Positions 16,977-26,919 are shown, counted from the stretch's first letter. The stretch is DNA of 64,000 bases from PXAP01 sp046483315 (GCA_046483315.1 JAWODJ010000082.1:14982-78981), one strand, 5' to 3'. A program made the numbers and translations. Notes: generated by a model from the letters alone, not told the origin.

Positions 16977-19900
16977 TCAACCCGTCAGCTCAGAAAGTAA
17001 TTTACGTGCCTCTTCTGTTGTGATCTGTTTCCGGATTGCATAATCTTCAACCTGGTCGTTCAGTATCCTGCCTATATTGAAATACCTGCTTTCAGGATGG
17101 GCAAAATAGTAACCGCAAACCGAGGCTGCCGGCATCATCATAAAGCTTTCGGTAAGAGAGATGCCTGTTTTTTCGGTGGCTCCCAGAAGGTCGAAGAGTC
17201 TTGTCTTTTCAGAATGTTCCGGGCAGGCGGGATATCCGGGTGCAGGCCTGATGCCCCGGTAGGACTCTTTCAGCAGCTCATCCGGGTTCAGGTTTTCATC
17301 CTTTGCATAACCCCAGTACTCTTTTCTGACCCTCTCATGCAGGTATTCGGCAAATGCTTCTGCCAGTCTGTCGGCCAGCACCTTCAGCATAATGCTGCTG
17401 TAATCGTCATTTGAATCTTCAAACTTTTTAACCCATTTCTCAATACCCTTCCCGGCAGTAACTGCAAATAATCCTATGTAGTCGGACTGTTCACTATCCA
17501 CAGGAGCAATAAAATCGGCCAGGCAAAGGTTGGGCACACCGGGTTCCTTCTGCTCCTGGTTGCGCAGAAAGAGGAATCGTTCAATCTCCTTTTTTTCAGA
17601 GTGACTACTGTATATAATCACATCATCGCCATAGGACGCGGCAGGGTAGAAGCCTGTGACGCCGCTTAATCCCAGCATCCTGTCCGTTACTATCCTTTCG
17701 AGCATCTTCTGTGCATCATCATAAAGCTTCCTGGCCTCTTCGCCCTTTACCGGGTCGTCGAAAATCGCAGGATATCTGCCTCTTATCTCCCAGGCATGGA
17801 AAAAGAATGTCCAGTCGATATACGGTACCAGCACATCAGCCGGGAGGCTGCCGATGATTATTTCATCCTTCGCCGGTCTTACGATGCCGGCTTTCTCAAT
17901 GTCAAAACCAAACCTGTTCTGACGTGCATCATCCAGACTGATATACTGTTTTCCCTGCCTTATGTTTTTCTGTTTTTCCCTCAGGTCGCTGTATCGCTCC
18001 TTCATCTTTTGCACATAGGCAGGTTTTTGCTCCTTTGAAAGAAGTGATGATAAGACCCCGGTACATTTGGATGCATCCCTCACATGAATGACCGGATTCT
18101 CATAAACCGGCGATATCTTTACCGCAGTGTGCATTTCGCTGGTTGTTGCTCCGCCAATAAGAAGCGGGATGTCAAGGCCGCGTATCTGCATCTGCTGAGC
18201 CACGTTCACCATCTCCTCAAGCGACGGCGTTATCAGTCCGCTCAACCCTATCACATCGGCATTTTCGCCGGCAGCAGTATCCAGTATTTTATCAGCCGGC
18301 ACCATCACACCCATGTCTATCACCTCGTAGTTGTTGCATCCCAGTACAACCCCTACTATATTTTTGCCGATATCATGTACGTCTCCCTTGACAGTTGCCA
18401 GGAGAACTTTACCGGCATTCTTACTTGTATCACCCTCAAGTTTTTCTTCCTCGATAAATGGCTGGAGATACGCAACCGCCTTTTTCATCACCCTGGCACT
18501 TTTAACAACCTGCGGCAGGAACATTTTACCATCGCCAAACAGGTCGCCCACGACATTCATCCCCTCCATAAGGGGTCCTTCGATAAGATCAAGAGAACGG
18601 TCAAAACCTGGCCGGGCCTCTTCAGCATCAGATTCAATAAACTCATCCAGGCCGTTGACAAGGGCATGGATTATCCTGTCGCGGACAGGCCTGTTTCTCC
18701 ATTCAGCACTCCTTTTAATGCTTTTTTTATCCTGTTTGCCCGCCTGTTCAGTGTATTTAAGCAGTCTTCCCGTGGCATCCTTTCTCCGGTTGAATATTGC
18801 ATCCTCTACCAGCTTCAGGAGACCGGCCGGGATTTCATCATAAACAACTATGGTTTCCGGGTTGACAATGCCCATGTTAAGACCCGCTTTGATGGCATGA
18901 TAAAGGAATGCTGCATGCATTGCTTCGCGAACAAGGTTGTTTCCCCGGAAGGAAAATGACAGGTTTGAAATACCACCGCTGACGCTTGCAAGCGGAAGGT
19001 TTTTCTTAATCCACTCAACAGTTTTCAGAAAATCAACGGCATAGTTGTCATGCTCCTCCATTCCCGTGCAAATAGTGAGAATATTCGGGTCGAATATTAT
19101 ATCCTGCGGAGGGAAGCAGGCTTTGTTAACCAGCAGGTCGTAAGTCCGTTTACAGATTTCAATCTTCCGGTCAAAGCTGTCCGCCTGTCCCCGCTCATCA
19201 AAAGCCATCACAATAACTGCAGCACCTGTATCCCTTATAAAACCTGCCTGTTCAAGAAAAGCTTTTTCTCCCTCCTTGAGGCTTATGGAGTTTACTATAC
19301 CTTTTCCCTGCAGGCATTTCAATCCGGCTTCCAGCACTGTCCATTTGGAAGAGTCGATCATAACAGGCACCCTGGCTATGTCCGGTTCGGCAGCCATCAG
19401 GTTCAGGAATCTGACCATTGCTTTTTCGGCGTCCAGCATGGCATCATCCATGTTTACATCAATGATCTGGGCTCCGTTATCAACCTGATTGCGTGCAATT
19501 GCAAGTGCCTCATTGTAATTCTCCTCCCGTATCAGCCGTGCAAATTTCCTGGAACCCGCAACATTGGTACGTTCGCCGATATTAATAAAGTTGCTGCCTT
19601 CAAAAACCGGCAACGCCTCCAGTCCGCTCAACCTGAGAGCAGGTCTAATGACCGGAGGGACGCGTACTTCAGCTTCCCGTGCCAGTCCCGCGAATATTGC
19701 AATATGCTCAGGCGTTGTGCCGCAACAGCCTCCGATAATATTGACCAGCTTTTTGTCAAGAAACCTATTAATATGTACCGCCATTTCATCAGGCTGCTCA
19801 TCATATTCGCCAAGCTGGTTTGGAAGTCCTGCATTAGGATAGAGGCTCGTGAAGAATTCAGTACGGCTGCTGAGCTCTTCAATATGCGCTCCCAGCTCTT

Positions 19901-20651
19901 TTGCCCCCATGGCGCAATTGAGCCCGATACTCAAAAGAGGAAAATGAGAAACAGAATAGAGAAAAGCCTCAAGTGTCTGTCCCGAAAGCGTACGTCCGCT
20001 GGCATCGGTAATTGTAAAGGAGAGCATTACCGGAAGGGATTTCTGCTTATCGCGGAATAGTTTGTTAATGGCGCTCAGTGCCGCTTTGGCATTAAGGGTG
20101 TCAAAAACTGTCTCAACAAGCAGCAGATCCGCCCCGGCATCGAAAAGGGCTTCAGCCTGCTCATAATATACATTTTTAAGATCGTCAAAGCTGATTGCCC
20201 TGTAGCCGGGATCATTTACATCGGGCGACATGCTTGCCGTCTTGTTGGTGGGGCCGATTGCCCCTGCAACAAACCTTGGTTTTGCAGGGTCTGCTTTTGT
20301 GAAGGCAGCGGTGCATTCTTTTGCCACTCTGACCGCGGCCATGTTTATATCCCTCACAAGGTGAACCATGTCATAGTCCCCCATCGAAACGGCATTGCTG
20401 CTGAAGGTGTTGGTCTCGATAATGTCGGCCCCTGCTTCCAGGAACTGTTCATGGATATTTTTAATTATTTCCGGCCTGCTGATATTGAGAATGTCGTTGT
20501 TGCCTTTCAGGGAGGAGGCGTGGGAGGCAAATATTTTTGAACGGTATCCGTCTTCATCAAGACGATACTGTTGGATCATTGTGCCCATGGCGCCGTCGAG
20601 TACCAGCACCCTTCTTTTTAACAGATCGTATATTGGATGATTGTTATGCAT
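16977..20651 (-). CDS. metH: cobalamin-dependent methionine synthase
   Basis: A 1224-residue, full-length MetH transferring a methyl group from methyltetrahydrofolate to homocysteine. Modules in order: homocysteine-binding barrel with zinc ligands Cys near 245 (GLNCAMG) and the Cys pair near 308 (GGCCGTT); pterin-binding barrel (GERTNVAGSRKF near 360); helical cap; cobalamin domain with DVHDIGKNIV near 752, His being the lower cobalt ligand; and the SAM-dependent reactivation domain with RGIRPAPGYPACP near 1132. Every key residue is present. No cobalamin or SAM riboswitch is visible upstream. It is preceded by an ACT-like gene on the same strand, 63 bases away. Confidence 0.97.
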   Translation of the reverse strand: MHNNHPIYDLLKRRVLVLDGAMGTMIQQYRLDEDGYRSKIFASHASSLKGNNDILNISRPEIIKNIHEQFLEAGADIIETNTFSSNAVSMGDYDMVHLVRDINMAAVRVAKECTAAFTKADPAKPRFVAGAIGPTNKTASMSPDVNDPGYRAISFDDLKNVYYEQAEALFDAGADLLLVETVFDTLNAKAALSAINKLFRDKQKSLPVMLSFTITDASGRTLSGQTLEAFLYSVSHFPLLSIGLNCAMGAKELGAHIEELSSRTEFFTSLYPNAGLPNQLGEYDEQPDEMAVHINRFLDKKLVNIIGGCCGTTPEHIAIFAGLAREAEVRVPPVIRPALRLSGLEALPVFEGSNFINIGERTNVAGSRKFARLIREENYNEALAIARNQVDNGAQIIDVNMDDAMLDAEKAMVRFLNLMAAEPDIARVPVMIDSSKWTVLEAGLKCLQGKGIVNSISLKEGEKAFLEQAGFIRDTGAAVIVMAFDERGQADSFDRKIEICKRTYDLLVNKACFPPQDIIFDPNILTICTGMEEHDNYAVDFLKTVEWIKKNLPLASVSGGISNLSFSFRGNNLVREAMHAAFLYHAIKAGLNMGIVNPETIVVYDEIPAGLLKLVEDAIFNRRKDATGRLLKYTEQAGKQDKKSIKRSAEWRNRPVRDRIIHALVNGLDEFIESDAEEARPGFDRSLDLIEGPLMEGMNVVGDLFGDGKMFLPQVVKSARVMKKAVAYLQPFIEEEKLEGDTSKNAGKVLLATVKGDVHDIGKNIVGVVLGCNNYEVIDMGVMVPADKILDTAAGENADVIGLSGLITPSLEEMVNVAQQMQIRGLDIPLLIGGATTSEMHTAVKISPVYENPVIHVRDASKCTGVLSSLLSKEQKPAYVQKMKERYSDLREKQKNIRQGKQYISLDDARQNRFGFDIEKAGIVRPAKDEIIIGSLPADVLVPYIDWTFFFHAWEIRGRYPAIFDDPVKGEEARKLYDDAQKMLERIVTDRMLGLSGVTGFYPAASYGDDVIIYSSHSEKKEIERFLFLRNQEQKEPGVPNLCLADFIAPVDSEQSDYIGLFAVTAGKGIEKWVKKFEDSNDDYSSIMLKVLADRLAEAFAEYLHERVRKEYWGYAKDENLNPDELLKESYRGIRPAPGYPACPEHSEKTRLFDLLGATEKTGISLTESFMMMPAASVCGYYFAHPESRYFNIGRILNDQVEDYAIRKQITTEEARKLLSELTG

Positions 20652-20714
20652 TTAAAACTGTAAAATTAAATTAAAAATTTAAAATCATCACTGGTAACTT
20701 TATGTAATGAAGAG

Positions 20715-21377
20715 TCAGATATTTGGCTTTTTAAGACCAAGCAGAATCGGGAATGCCTTGTGTACATCCTTCTCTGCAAACACAAGACTTACTTCATTGG
20801 TTGTGGAGATTATTTCACAAATATTGATACCTCCCCATGCCAGGTTTTTCAGAATGTAATAGTACACCCCCGAAATCTCGGTGTTATCTTCAGGAAGGCG
20901 TATGGTGACGGATCCCAGCCCTGTTTTCCGCGAAAGCATTTTTTCCCTGACGAATATCCGGTCTATAATCTTATCCAGCGAGTTGCTGGCCACTATGGTT
21001 GTTTCATAAACTCCCTGTGAAAATGTGCAGAAAACATTTTTTTCGCTGCCAATCTCATCTATCAGGTTTCGCTGGCAGGCGATGAGGGCAGGTGAATTCT
21101 CAAAACTATGGTCGCTCAGATCGGAACGGACTATTATATCGCCCAGCTTGCTCATAAAAGTTTTTATTCCCTTGCTTATCTTGAAGTAGTAACCCGGTTC
21201 TCTCCTGTTGATTGCCATTATTATGGCTCCTTCCTGTACCGGTTTTTTCAGTGTTTTCTCAATATCCGGTTTTAACTTTCTGGCAAGTGAGGATACATTG
21301 ACAATATTGTCGGTAATCGCTTCTTCAAGAAAGGGGGACTGCGATATCAGTCTTTCCACTGCTTGTGCAATAGTCAT
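20715..21377 (-). CDS. hypothetical protein with C-terminal ACT-like domain
   Basis: A 220-residue cytoplasmic protein I cannot name. The N-terminal about 65 residues look helical and winged-helix-like (VERLISQSPFLEEAI, VSSLARKLKPDIEK). The last about 80 residues resemble an ACT domain: VTIRLPEDNTEISGVYYYILKNLAWGGINI followed by ISTTNEVSLVFAEKDVHKAF, the arrangement that in aspartokinases binds amino acids. Its placement just before metH on the same strand suggests an amino-acid-sensing role in methionine or aspartate-family metabolism, which is inference only. It lies head-to-head with the caspase operon. Confidence 0.6.
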   Translation of the reverse strand: MTIAQAVERLISQSPFLEEAITDNIVNVSSLARKLKPDIEKTLKKPVQEGAIIMAINRREPGYYFKISKGIKTFMSKLGDIIVRSDLSDHSFENSPALIACQRNLIDEIGSEKNVFCTFSQGVYETTIVASNSLDKIIDRIFVREKMLSRKTGLGSVTIRLPEDNTEISGVYYYILKNLAWGGINICEIISTTNEVSLVFAEKDVHKAFPILLGLKKPNI

Positions 21378-21405
21378 GACACCAGTTTTTGTTATAATAT
21401 TTACA

Positions 21406-21413
21406 CAAAGTTA
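21406..21413 (-). promoter_or_regulatory. candidate -7 box for ACT-like gene and metH
   Basis: TAACTTTG on the minus strand fits TAnnTTTG, 28 bases before the ACT-like start. No convincing -33 element. Confidence 0.35.
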
Positions 21414-21612
21414 TAAATATGTTGTAATTGTTTAGAAAATTATTCATTATTATCAGGAAGTGAGAAGTGAATTATTCTTTCGGCATCAACTTTTGAATTT
21501 CTCTGTTATTTATTGTAACTTATAGATTTTATTATCCGTATAAAGCTCATATTGTATTAATTAGACACAATAATTGTTGATTTGGGCTGTTGTTCATATA
21601 AAATATGAAGCT

Positions 21613-22356
21613 ATGATACGACAACTATTTACACTCTTCATGTTTTTGATTATTCTGGCTTGTCAGTCTGTCGCCCAGGATTTCAGGATCACACCTCCGG
21701 AATTAAATTTTGACGGCAACCGGTTAAATATTGCCTATGATATTTTAAGTGACAATTCAGATGATCTGTTTTACGTATGGGTTGAGATAGAAAAACAAAA
21801 CGGCGAAGCTGTCAGGGTAAAGACACCCGAAGGGGATGTGGGTGAGAAAATAAAACCCGGAAGGAACAAAAGGATTAGCTGGGTTCCCGAAACCGACATG
21901 GTTTTTCTCAATGAGGAGGTTTTTGTGGAGATTAAAGCAGAGAGATACCTGAAGTCTTTCAGCAAAGGTTCCCTCATGCTCAAGTCCGCGGTCCTGCCCG
22001 GCCTTGGCCAGAGCAGTGCAAGTGGTGGCAGGCCCTGGTGGCTTGCAGGAGTGGCAACATATGGAGCTTTGGCTGCCGGATTTATAACGTACCAGGGTCA
22101 TCTGAGTACTTATGATTTATATCTTTCTGAAGATGACCCTTTTAACAGAGTTGAGCTTTTTGACAAGGCACAAAGCCAGAGAGACATTGCCAATGTCCTT
22201 TTTATTTCAGGTGCGGCCGCCTGGGCTGCAAATATGATCTGGATGGTTGCAACACCGGACAGGTATCAGCCGCTCAGACATGCACCTTTTGCTGTTAATC
22301 CTTACTTGTCACCGTATTACGGAAATACAGGATTAATCGTAACAATAAAATTTTAA
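21613..22356 (+). CDS. exported PGLGQ-motif (DUF5683-like) protein
   Basis: A 247-residue exported protein. The ATG at 21613 (MIRQLFTLFMF) puts a hydrophobic signal at the N-terminus; an earlier in-frame start at 21574 would bury it and is rejected. The signal contains both an ILAC lipobox-like sequence and a later SVAQ cleavage site, so lipidation is uncertain. The middle is an Ig-like beta region (YDILSDNSDDLFYVWVEIE). The C-terminal half has SAVLPGLGQ followed by two hydrophobic helices, as in DUF5683-type membrane proteins. It is 11 bases before the caspase gene and probably co-transcribed with it. Function unknown. Confidence 0.7.
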   Translation: MIRQLFTLFMFLIILACQSVAQDFRITPPELNFDGNRLNIAYDILSDNSDDLFYVWVEIEKQNGEAVRVKTPEGDVGEKIKPGRNKRISWVPETDMVFLNEEVFVEIKAERYLKSFSKGSLMLKSAVLPGLGQSSASGGRPWWLAGVATYGALAAGFITYQGHLSTYDLYLSEDDPFNRVELFDKAQSQRDIANVLFISGAAAWAANMIWMVATPDRYQPLRHAPFAVNPYLSPYYGNTGLIVTIKF

Positions 22357-22367
22357 TCTTCAGAGCC

Positions 22368-23270
22368 ATGAGAAAGTTTATTTTTTTTGTGATTTTATAC
22401 TCTGTTTCTGTAATGGCTGTTAATGCCCAGGTTGTAAGCAGTGAAAAAAGAGCGGTTCACATAAATAACAGGACATCAGAGGAGGCCAGGGAAGATCCCC
22501 TGCCGGAAGAGGCTGAGGGGGATATTGAACAATTATTGCCTGTGCCGGAGACACCGGCTGTTGAAGGTAAATATTATGCGCTCATATTCGGGATAAATGA
22601 TTATGATGACCCCCGTATAATGGATCTGGATAATCCGATCAGGGATGCGGATTTGTTCTATAAAACCATTACTTCCCGGTACACATTTGACAGGGAAAAT
22701 GTTCGGTTTTTACGCAATGCCAGTATGGCTGAGATGGTTGAATCGCTTGATCATTTTGCCAGGGTTGTCACACCTGAAGATAATTTCATGGTGTTTTATG
22801 CAGGCCACGGTTTATGGAATCCCGATGCACAGATAGGTTTCTGGCTGCCTTCAGATGCCCAACAGAGCAGTACCCTTAACTGGTTCAGAAACAGTACCCT
22901 TCGCGATTACCTGCGTGAGATAAAATCAAAACACACTCTTGTTATATCCGATGCCTGTTTTGCCGGTGCTATTTTTAAGACCCGCAGGGCCTTTGCAGAT
23001 GCCTCGCTTGCCATAAACAGGTTATATGAGCTTCCGAGCCGGAAAGCCATGACAAGCGGCACACTTTCCGAGGTTCCCGATCAGAGTGCATTCATTAAGT
23101 ATATGATTGACAGGTTAGAGAACAATGATCAGAAATTCCTCTCTTCTGAACAGTTATTCAGCAGTTTCCGTATAGCCGTTATTAATAACAGTAAAGCTAT
23201 TCCCCAGTACGGTGAAATTCAGGATGTAGGCGATGAAGGGGGCGATTTCATCTTTATTCTCAGGGAATAG
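22368..23270 (+). CDS. exported caspase-like (C14/metacaspase) peptidase
   Basis: A 300-residue cysteine peptidase of the caspase-hemoglobinase fold with a signal peptide (about 1-20). The fold starts at YYALIFGINDYDD (about 69), with the catalytic His147 in FYAGHG and Cys197 in SDACFAGA; both dyad residues are intact. Metacaspases cleave after Arg/Lys, and the Asp before Ala-Cys (Asp195) agrees with such basic-residue specificity. Most bacterial caspases are cytoplasmic effectors, so the signal peptide stands out. It sits 11 bases after the PGLGQ protein and 42 before the giant modular lipoprotein, in what looks like a three-gene operon. Confidence 0.88.
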   Translation: MRKFIFFVILYSVSVMAVNAQVVSSEKRAVHINNRTSEEAREDPLPEEAEGDIEQLLPVPETPAVEGKYYALIFGINDYDDPRIMDLDNPIRDADLFYKTITSRYTFDRENVRFLRNASMAEMVESLDHFARVVTPEDNFMVFYAGHGLWNPDAQIGFWLPSDAQQSSTLNWFRNSTLRDYLREIKSKHTLVISDACFAGAIFKTRRAFADASLAINRLYELPSRKAMTSGTLSEVPDQSAFIKYMIDRLENNDQKFLSSEQLFSSFRIAVINNSKAIPQYGEIQDVGDEGGDFIFILRE

Positions 23271-23312
23271 ATAAACAGTGAATCACAATTACTCCAAACA
23301 CAAACTGATCAG

Positions 23313-26300
23313 ATGAAAAATCCGGTATCCAGATCTCTGGAGGTCTTATTTCTTATCATTCTGGCTTTTGTATTAACTACTTGCGAAGAACTGGAAAGGG
23401 AGATGTTTGTTGTTACAGGCGAAGCCAACAATATTTCAACCATATCGGCAGATGTATCCGGCCAGGTCATTGATATGGGATCGGGAGCTACTCAGCACGG
23501 CCACTGTTACGGTGAATCACCCAATGTAAAGGTTTCAGGACTTAAAACTTCATTGGGTATTCCTTCAGGCACCGGTGGTTTTACAAGCCAGCTTACCGGG
23601 TTGGATCACGGCACACAATACTATGTAAAAGCTTACATGAGTAAAGGTGATATTACAGTTTATGGCAAGGAGATAAGCTTCACAACAGTCGCAGCCTCGG
23701 TTCCCACAGTTACAACTGCAGCAATAACCGGCACCACTGAAAGTACTGCCGCTGGTGGCGGCAATGTAACTGATGATGGGGGAACAGAAGTGACTGCCCG
23801 TGGTGTGGTTTGGAGCACTTCAGAGGATCCTGGACTTGAAGAGGACAGGCATGAGGGTTACACCGAAGATGGGGAAGGGGAAGGTGAGTTCACCAGCAAC
23901 ATCACCGGTCTTGATCCGTCAACAACCTACTATGTGAGGGCATATGCCACAAACAGTGTCGGCACAGCCTATGGAAGCCAGGTGAATTTTACCACAAGTG
24001 AGGGGCAGGTTGCGGGATTGCCAACCGTAATTACAAGTACGGCAACAGGAATTACACCGACATCTGCTATTGTTGGTGGAGAGGTAACTGACACCGGAGA
24101 TTCAGATGTTACCGAAAGCGGTGTTTACTGGGGTGAATCAAATGATGTTGAGGAAAACGGTATTAAAAGAGCCATTGCAGATGGTCCGGGAACTTTTTCA
24201 ACAACAATATCAGGTCTTACTCCCGGAACAACATATTATTTTAAGGCGTATGCAATTAACGGTGAAGGTACGGCTTATGGTGATCTGGAAAGTATTGTAA
24301 CCCCGACGGTTAATGACTATACTGTTTCAGGAGATGGTGTTGTTGATATTGACGGTAATGAATATGCCACGGTTATTATAGGGCAGCAGGAGTGGATGGC
24401 AGAAAACCTGCGTGTAACCAACTACGCTGATGGCAGTCCGGTAAGTACTGGCTTGAGTGGTACTGAATGGAACAATACAACAGAAGGAGCTTATGCAATT
24501 TATCCCTATGGTGAAATAGATGGGCTTTATTCGACCGGGGAAGTGTTATCGGCATATGGTGCATTATATAACTGGTATGCCGTTGACGATCCAGGCAAAC
24601 TTTGTCCTGCCGGATGGCGTGTACCAGCCGATGATGACTGGACTGAACTCACAGATTTTATAATTAACAATTATGCTGAAATAACTGGAGATAATGCAGG
24701 CAACTACCTGAAATCATGCCGCAGTGCCAATTCACCCCTTGGAGGTGATTGCGTAACTTCCGAACACCCGTTATGGCCATGGGATGATGAAACCACACAA
24801 TATGGCACTGACAATTTTGGTTTTGCTGCCTATCCGGGAGGTTACCGCTCCACCGACGGAGGTTTTTATGATTTCGGCGGTTACGGTTTCTGGTGGAGCT
24901 CTTCGGAATATCAGACCTCCTATGCTACATCGAGGATAATGTATTTTGACAGGGGAGTGATTGGTGTTTCAAATGATGATAAGGAATACGGCTATTCGGT
25001 ACGTTGTATTAAGGATGATGCTGTTCAGGACGCATTGTCGACTCTAACTACTGCCGGAGTTACCGAAATCACCGCTACCACGGCCATTTCGGGCGGGAAT
25101 ATCACTTCTGACGGAGGGACGGCGATCACTGCCCGTGGTGTAGTCTGGGCAACAGATGAGAATCCCACCATGGAAACAAATATTGGTTCTACAGATGATG
25201 GCACAGGTACCGGCACCTTCACCAGCGAGATCACTGGCCTTGTTCCAGGCACTCACTATTATGTCAGGGCTTATGCCACCAACAGCGTGGGAACCTCATA
25301 TGGCGGGCAGGTTGAATTTACAACAGAGGCTGTCATTGCCTCCCTCACCACCGCCGAGATCACGAACATTACCTCCTCAACCGCCACGGCGGGAGGCGAG
25401 GTTACCGATGATGGCGGTTCAGAAGTAACTGAAAGGGGCGTTGTATGGAGCATAACGGAGAACCCGACAACTGACCCGGCAGATCATGACGGCATGAAAG
25501 CCGCTAGCGAGGGAGGAACAGGGGTCTTTACTGTTGACCTCACAGGCCTCGATCCAGACACTCACTATTATGTCAGGGCTTATGCCACCAACAGCGTGGG
25601 AACCTCATATGGCGGGCAGGTTGAATTTACAACAGAGGCTGTCATTGCCACGGTCACCACCGCCGAGATCACGAACATCACCTCCTCAACCGCCACGGCA
25701 GGAGGCGAGGTTACCGATGATGGCGGTTCAGAAGTAACCGAAAGGGGCGTTGTATGGAGCATGACGGAGAACCCGACAACTGACCCGGCAGATCATGACG
25801 GCATGATAGTCGCTAGCGAGGGAGGAACAGGGGTCTTTACTGTTGACCTCACAGGCCTTGTTCCAGGCACCCACTATTATGTCAGGGCTTATGCCACCAA
25901 CAGTGAGGGAACCGCATATGGCGGGCAGGTTGAATTTACAACAGAGGCTGTCATTGCCACGGTCACCACCGCCGAGATCACGAACATCACCTCCTCAACC
26001 GCCACGGCAGGAGGCGAGGTTACCGATGATGGCGGTCCTGCAGTAACCGAAAGGGGCGTTGTATGGAGCATAACGGAGAACCCGACAACTGACCCGGCAG
26101 AGCATGATGGTATAGAAACCGATATCGAAGGTGGAATTGGTGTCTTTACTATTGACCTCACCGGCCTCGATCCAGACACTCACTATTATGTCAGGGCTTA
26201 TGCCACCAACAGCGTGGGAACCGCATATGGCGATCAGGTGGAGTTTTACACTCAGTTTGCTTGCGGTGATAATGTAACATTTACCTATCGGGGCGCAACA

Positions 26301-26885
26301 GTTACTTATGGGACAGTTGAAAATACAGTAACAGGCAAGTGCTGGATGGACCGTAACCTGGGAGCTTCGAGAGTCGCCACATCATTCAATGACAGTGAGG
26401 CCTATGGTGACCTGTTCCAGTGGGGCAGGCTGGATGACGGGCATCAGGACAGGACATCGGGCACAACATCTACCCGCAGCGATAGCAATACTCCGGGGCA
26501 TGGGAATTTTATCTTAGCTCCGGACAGCCCTTATGACTGGCGCGATCCGCAGAATGATAACCTGTGGCAGGGAGACGGAGGAATCAATGATGTATGCCCT
26601 GCAGGATGGCGCTTACCAACCGAGAGCGAATTGAATGCCGAGCTTGCAAGCTGGGGCAGCAACAACAGCACCGGGGCCTTTGGTTCCCCACTTAAATTAG
26701 CTGTAGCGGGACGTCGCAGTGGCAGCAATGGTTCTTTCAACAATGTGGATTTCCAAGGCACTTGCTGGTCAAGTACCATAGATGGCATCGCCTCGCGATA
26801 CCTGTATTTCGATAGCAGCGCTGCCAGCATGGACAGCAGCGGCCGTGCGAGCGGGCGCTCGATCCGTTGCCTTAAGGGTGATTGA
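23313..26885 (+). CDS. modular surface lipoprotein: Ig/FN3-like repeats, two FISUMP domains, DGR-type variable C-terminus
   Basis: A 1190-residue lipoprotein (lipobox LTTC, Cys24). Order of modules: three FN3/Ig-like units of about 100 residues (30-330, each ending in YYVRAYATNS-like), a first Fibrobacter-paralogous (FISUMP) domain (about 344-567), one further FN3-like unit, three nearly identical 103-residue units (about 670-980), and a second FISUMP domain (about 985-1190). The last about 55 residues, from AGRRSGSNGS through CWSST to GRSIRCLKGD, have the C-type-lectin-like form seen in variable proteins of diversity-generating retroelements, whose template versions are rich in Asn. The protein is probably displayed at the cell surface or in the periplasm as a binding protein, co-expressed with the caspase. 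The FISUMP function is unknown. Confidence 0.85.
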   Translation: MKNPVSRSLEVLFLIILAFVLTTCEELEREMFVVTGEANNISTISADVSGQVIDMGSGATQHGHCYGESPNVKVSGLKTSLGIPSGTGGFTSQLTGLDHGTQYYVKAYMSKGDITVYGKEISFTTVAASVPTVTTAAITGTTESTAAGGGNVTDDGGTEVTARGVVWSTSEDPGLEEDRHEGYTEDGEGEGEFTSNITGLDPSTTYYVRAYATNSVGTAYGSQVNFTTSEGQVAGLPTVITSTATGITPTSAIVGGEVTDTGDSDVTESGVYWGESNDVEENGIKRAIADGPGTFSTTISGLTPGTTYYFKAYAINGEGTAYGDLESIVTPTVNDYTVSGDGVVDIDGNEYATVIIGQQEWMAENLRVTNYADGSPVSTGLSGTEWNNTTEGAYAIYPYGEIDGLYSTGEVLSAYGALYNWYAVDDPGKLCPAGWRVPADDDWTELTDFIINNYAEITGDNAGNYLKSCRSANSPLGGDCVTSEHPLWPWDDETTQYGTDNFGFAAYPGGYRSTDGGFYDFGGYGFWWSSSEYQTSYATSRIMYFDRGVIGVSNDDKEYGYSVRCIKDDAVQDALSTLTTAGVTEITATTAISGGNITSDGGTAITARGVVWATDENPTMETNIGSTDDGTGTGTFTSEITGLVPGTHYYVRAYATNSVGTSYGGQVEFTTEAVIASLTTAEITNITSSTATAGGEVTDDGGSEVTERGVVWSITENPTTDPADHDGMKAASEGGTGVFTVDLTGLDPDTHYYVRAYATNSVGTSYGGQVEFTTEAVIATVTTAEITNITSSTATAGGEVTDDGGSEVTERGVVWSMTENPTTDPADHDGMIVASEGGTGVFTVDLTGLVPGTHYYVRAYATNSEGTAYGGQVEFTTEAVIATVTTAEITNITSSTATAGGEVTDDGGPAVTERGVVWSITENPTTDPAEHDGIETDIEGGIGVFTIDLTGLDPDTHYYVRAYATNSVGTAYGDQVEFYTQFACGDNVTFTYRGATVTYGTVENTVTGKCWMDRNLGASRVATSFNDSEAYGDLFQWGRLDDGHQDRTSGTTSTRSDSNTPGHGNFILAPDSPYDWRDPQNDNLWQGDGGINDVCPAGWRLPTESELNAELASWGSNNSTGAFGSPLKLAVAGRRSGSNGSFNNVDFQGTCWSSTIDGIASRYLYFDSSAASMDSSGRASGRSIRCLKGD
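25323..26249 (+). repeat. three tandem 309-bp direct repeats in the modular lipoprotein
   Basis: Three in-frame 309-bp units start at about 25323, 25632 and 25941. They are nearly identical in DNA, including synonymous positions, and each encodes one 103-residue FN3-like module. A partial copy of the 3' portion precedes them (about 25246-25322). The identity implies recent duplication or gene conversion. Confidence 0.9.
26700..26880 (+). other. candidate DGR variable region (VR)
   Basis: The 3' end of the lipoprotein gene encodes a C-terminal FISUMP/lectin-type segment with the residue spacing of DGR targets: WSST, then R-x-L-x-F-x-S-S-x-A-x-M-x-x-x-x-R-A-x-G-R-S-x-R-C. In known Bacteroidetes templates the x positions are mostly Asn (AAC/AAT). 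Here they are AGC, GAC, GGC, GAT, TAC and GCT, which differ from AAC/AAT mainly at adenine positions, as adenine-directed mutagenesis would produce. The 3' end is GC-rich, as for an initiation-of-mutagenic-homology sequence. The boundaries are approximate because no template repeat lies in the window. Confidence 0.6.
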
Positions 26886-26919
26886 CACTTTGATTAAGCC
26901 TGTGAAATAAGGAAAAGCC

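Noticed and set aside
20652..20714. SAM or cobalamin riboswitch in front of metH
   Set aside because: The gap is 63 bases of AT-rich sequence, too short and without the conserved boxes.
24345..25015. First FISUMP domain as a second DGR variable region
   Set aside because: It is internal to the protein, lacks a following hairpin, and its codons do not show the Asn-template pattern of the C-terminal domain.
25323..26249. CRISPR-like array
   Set aside because: The repeats are contiguous 309-bp coding units without spacers, inside one long gene.
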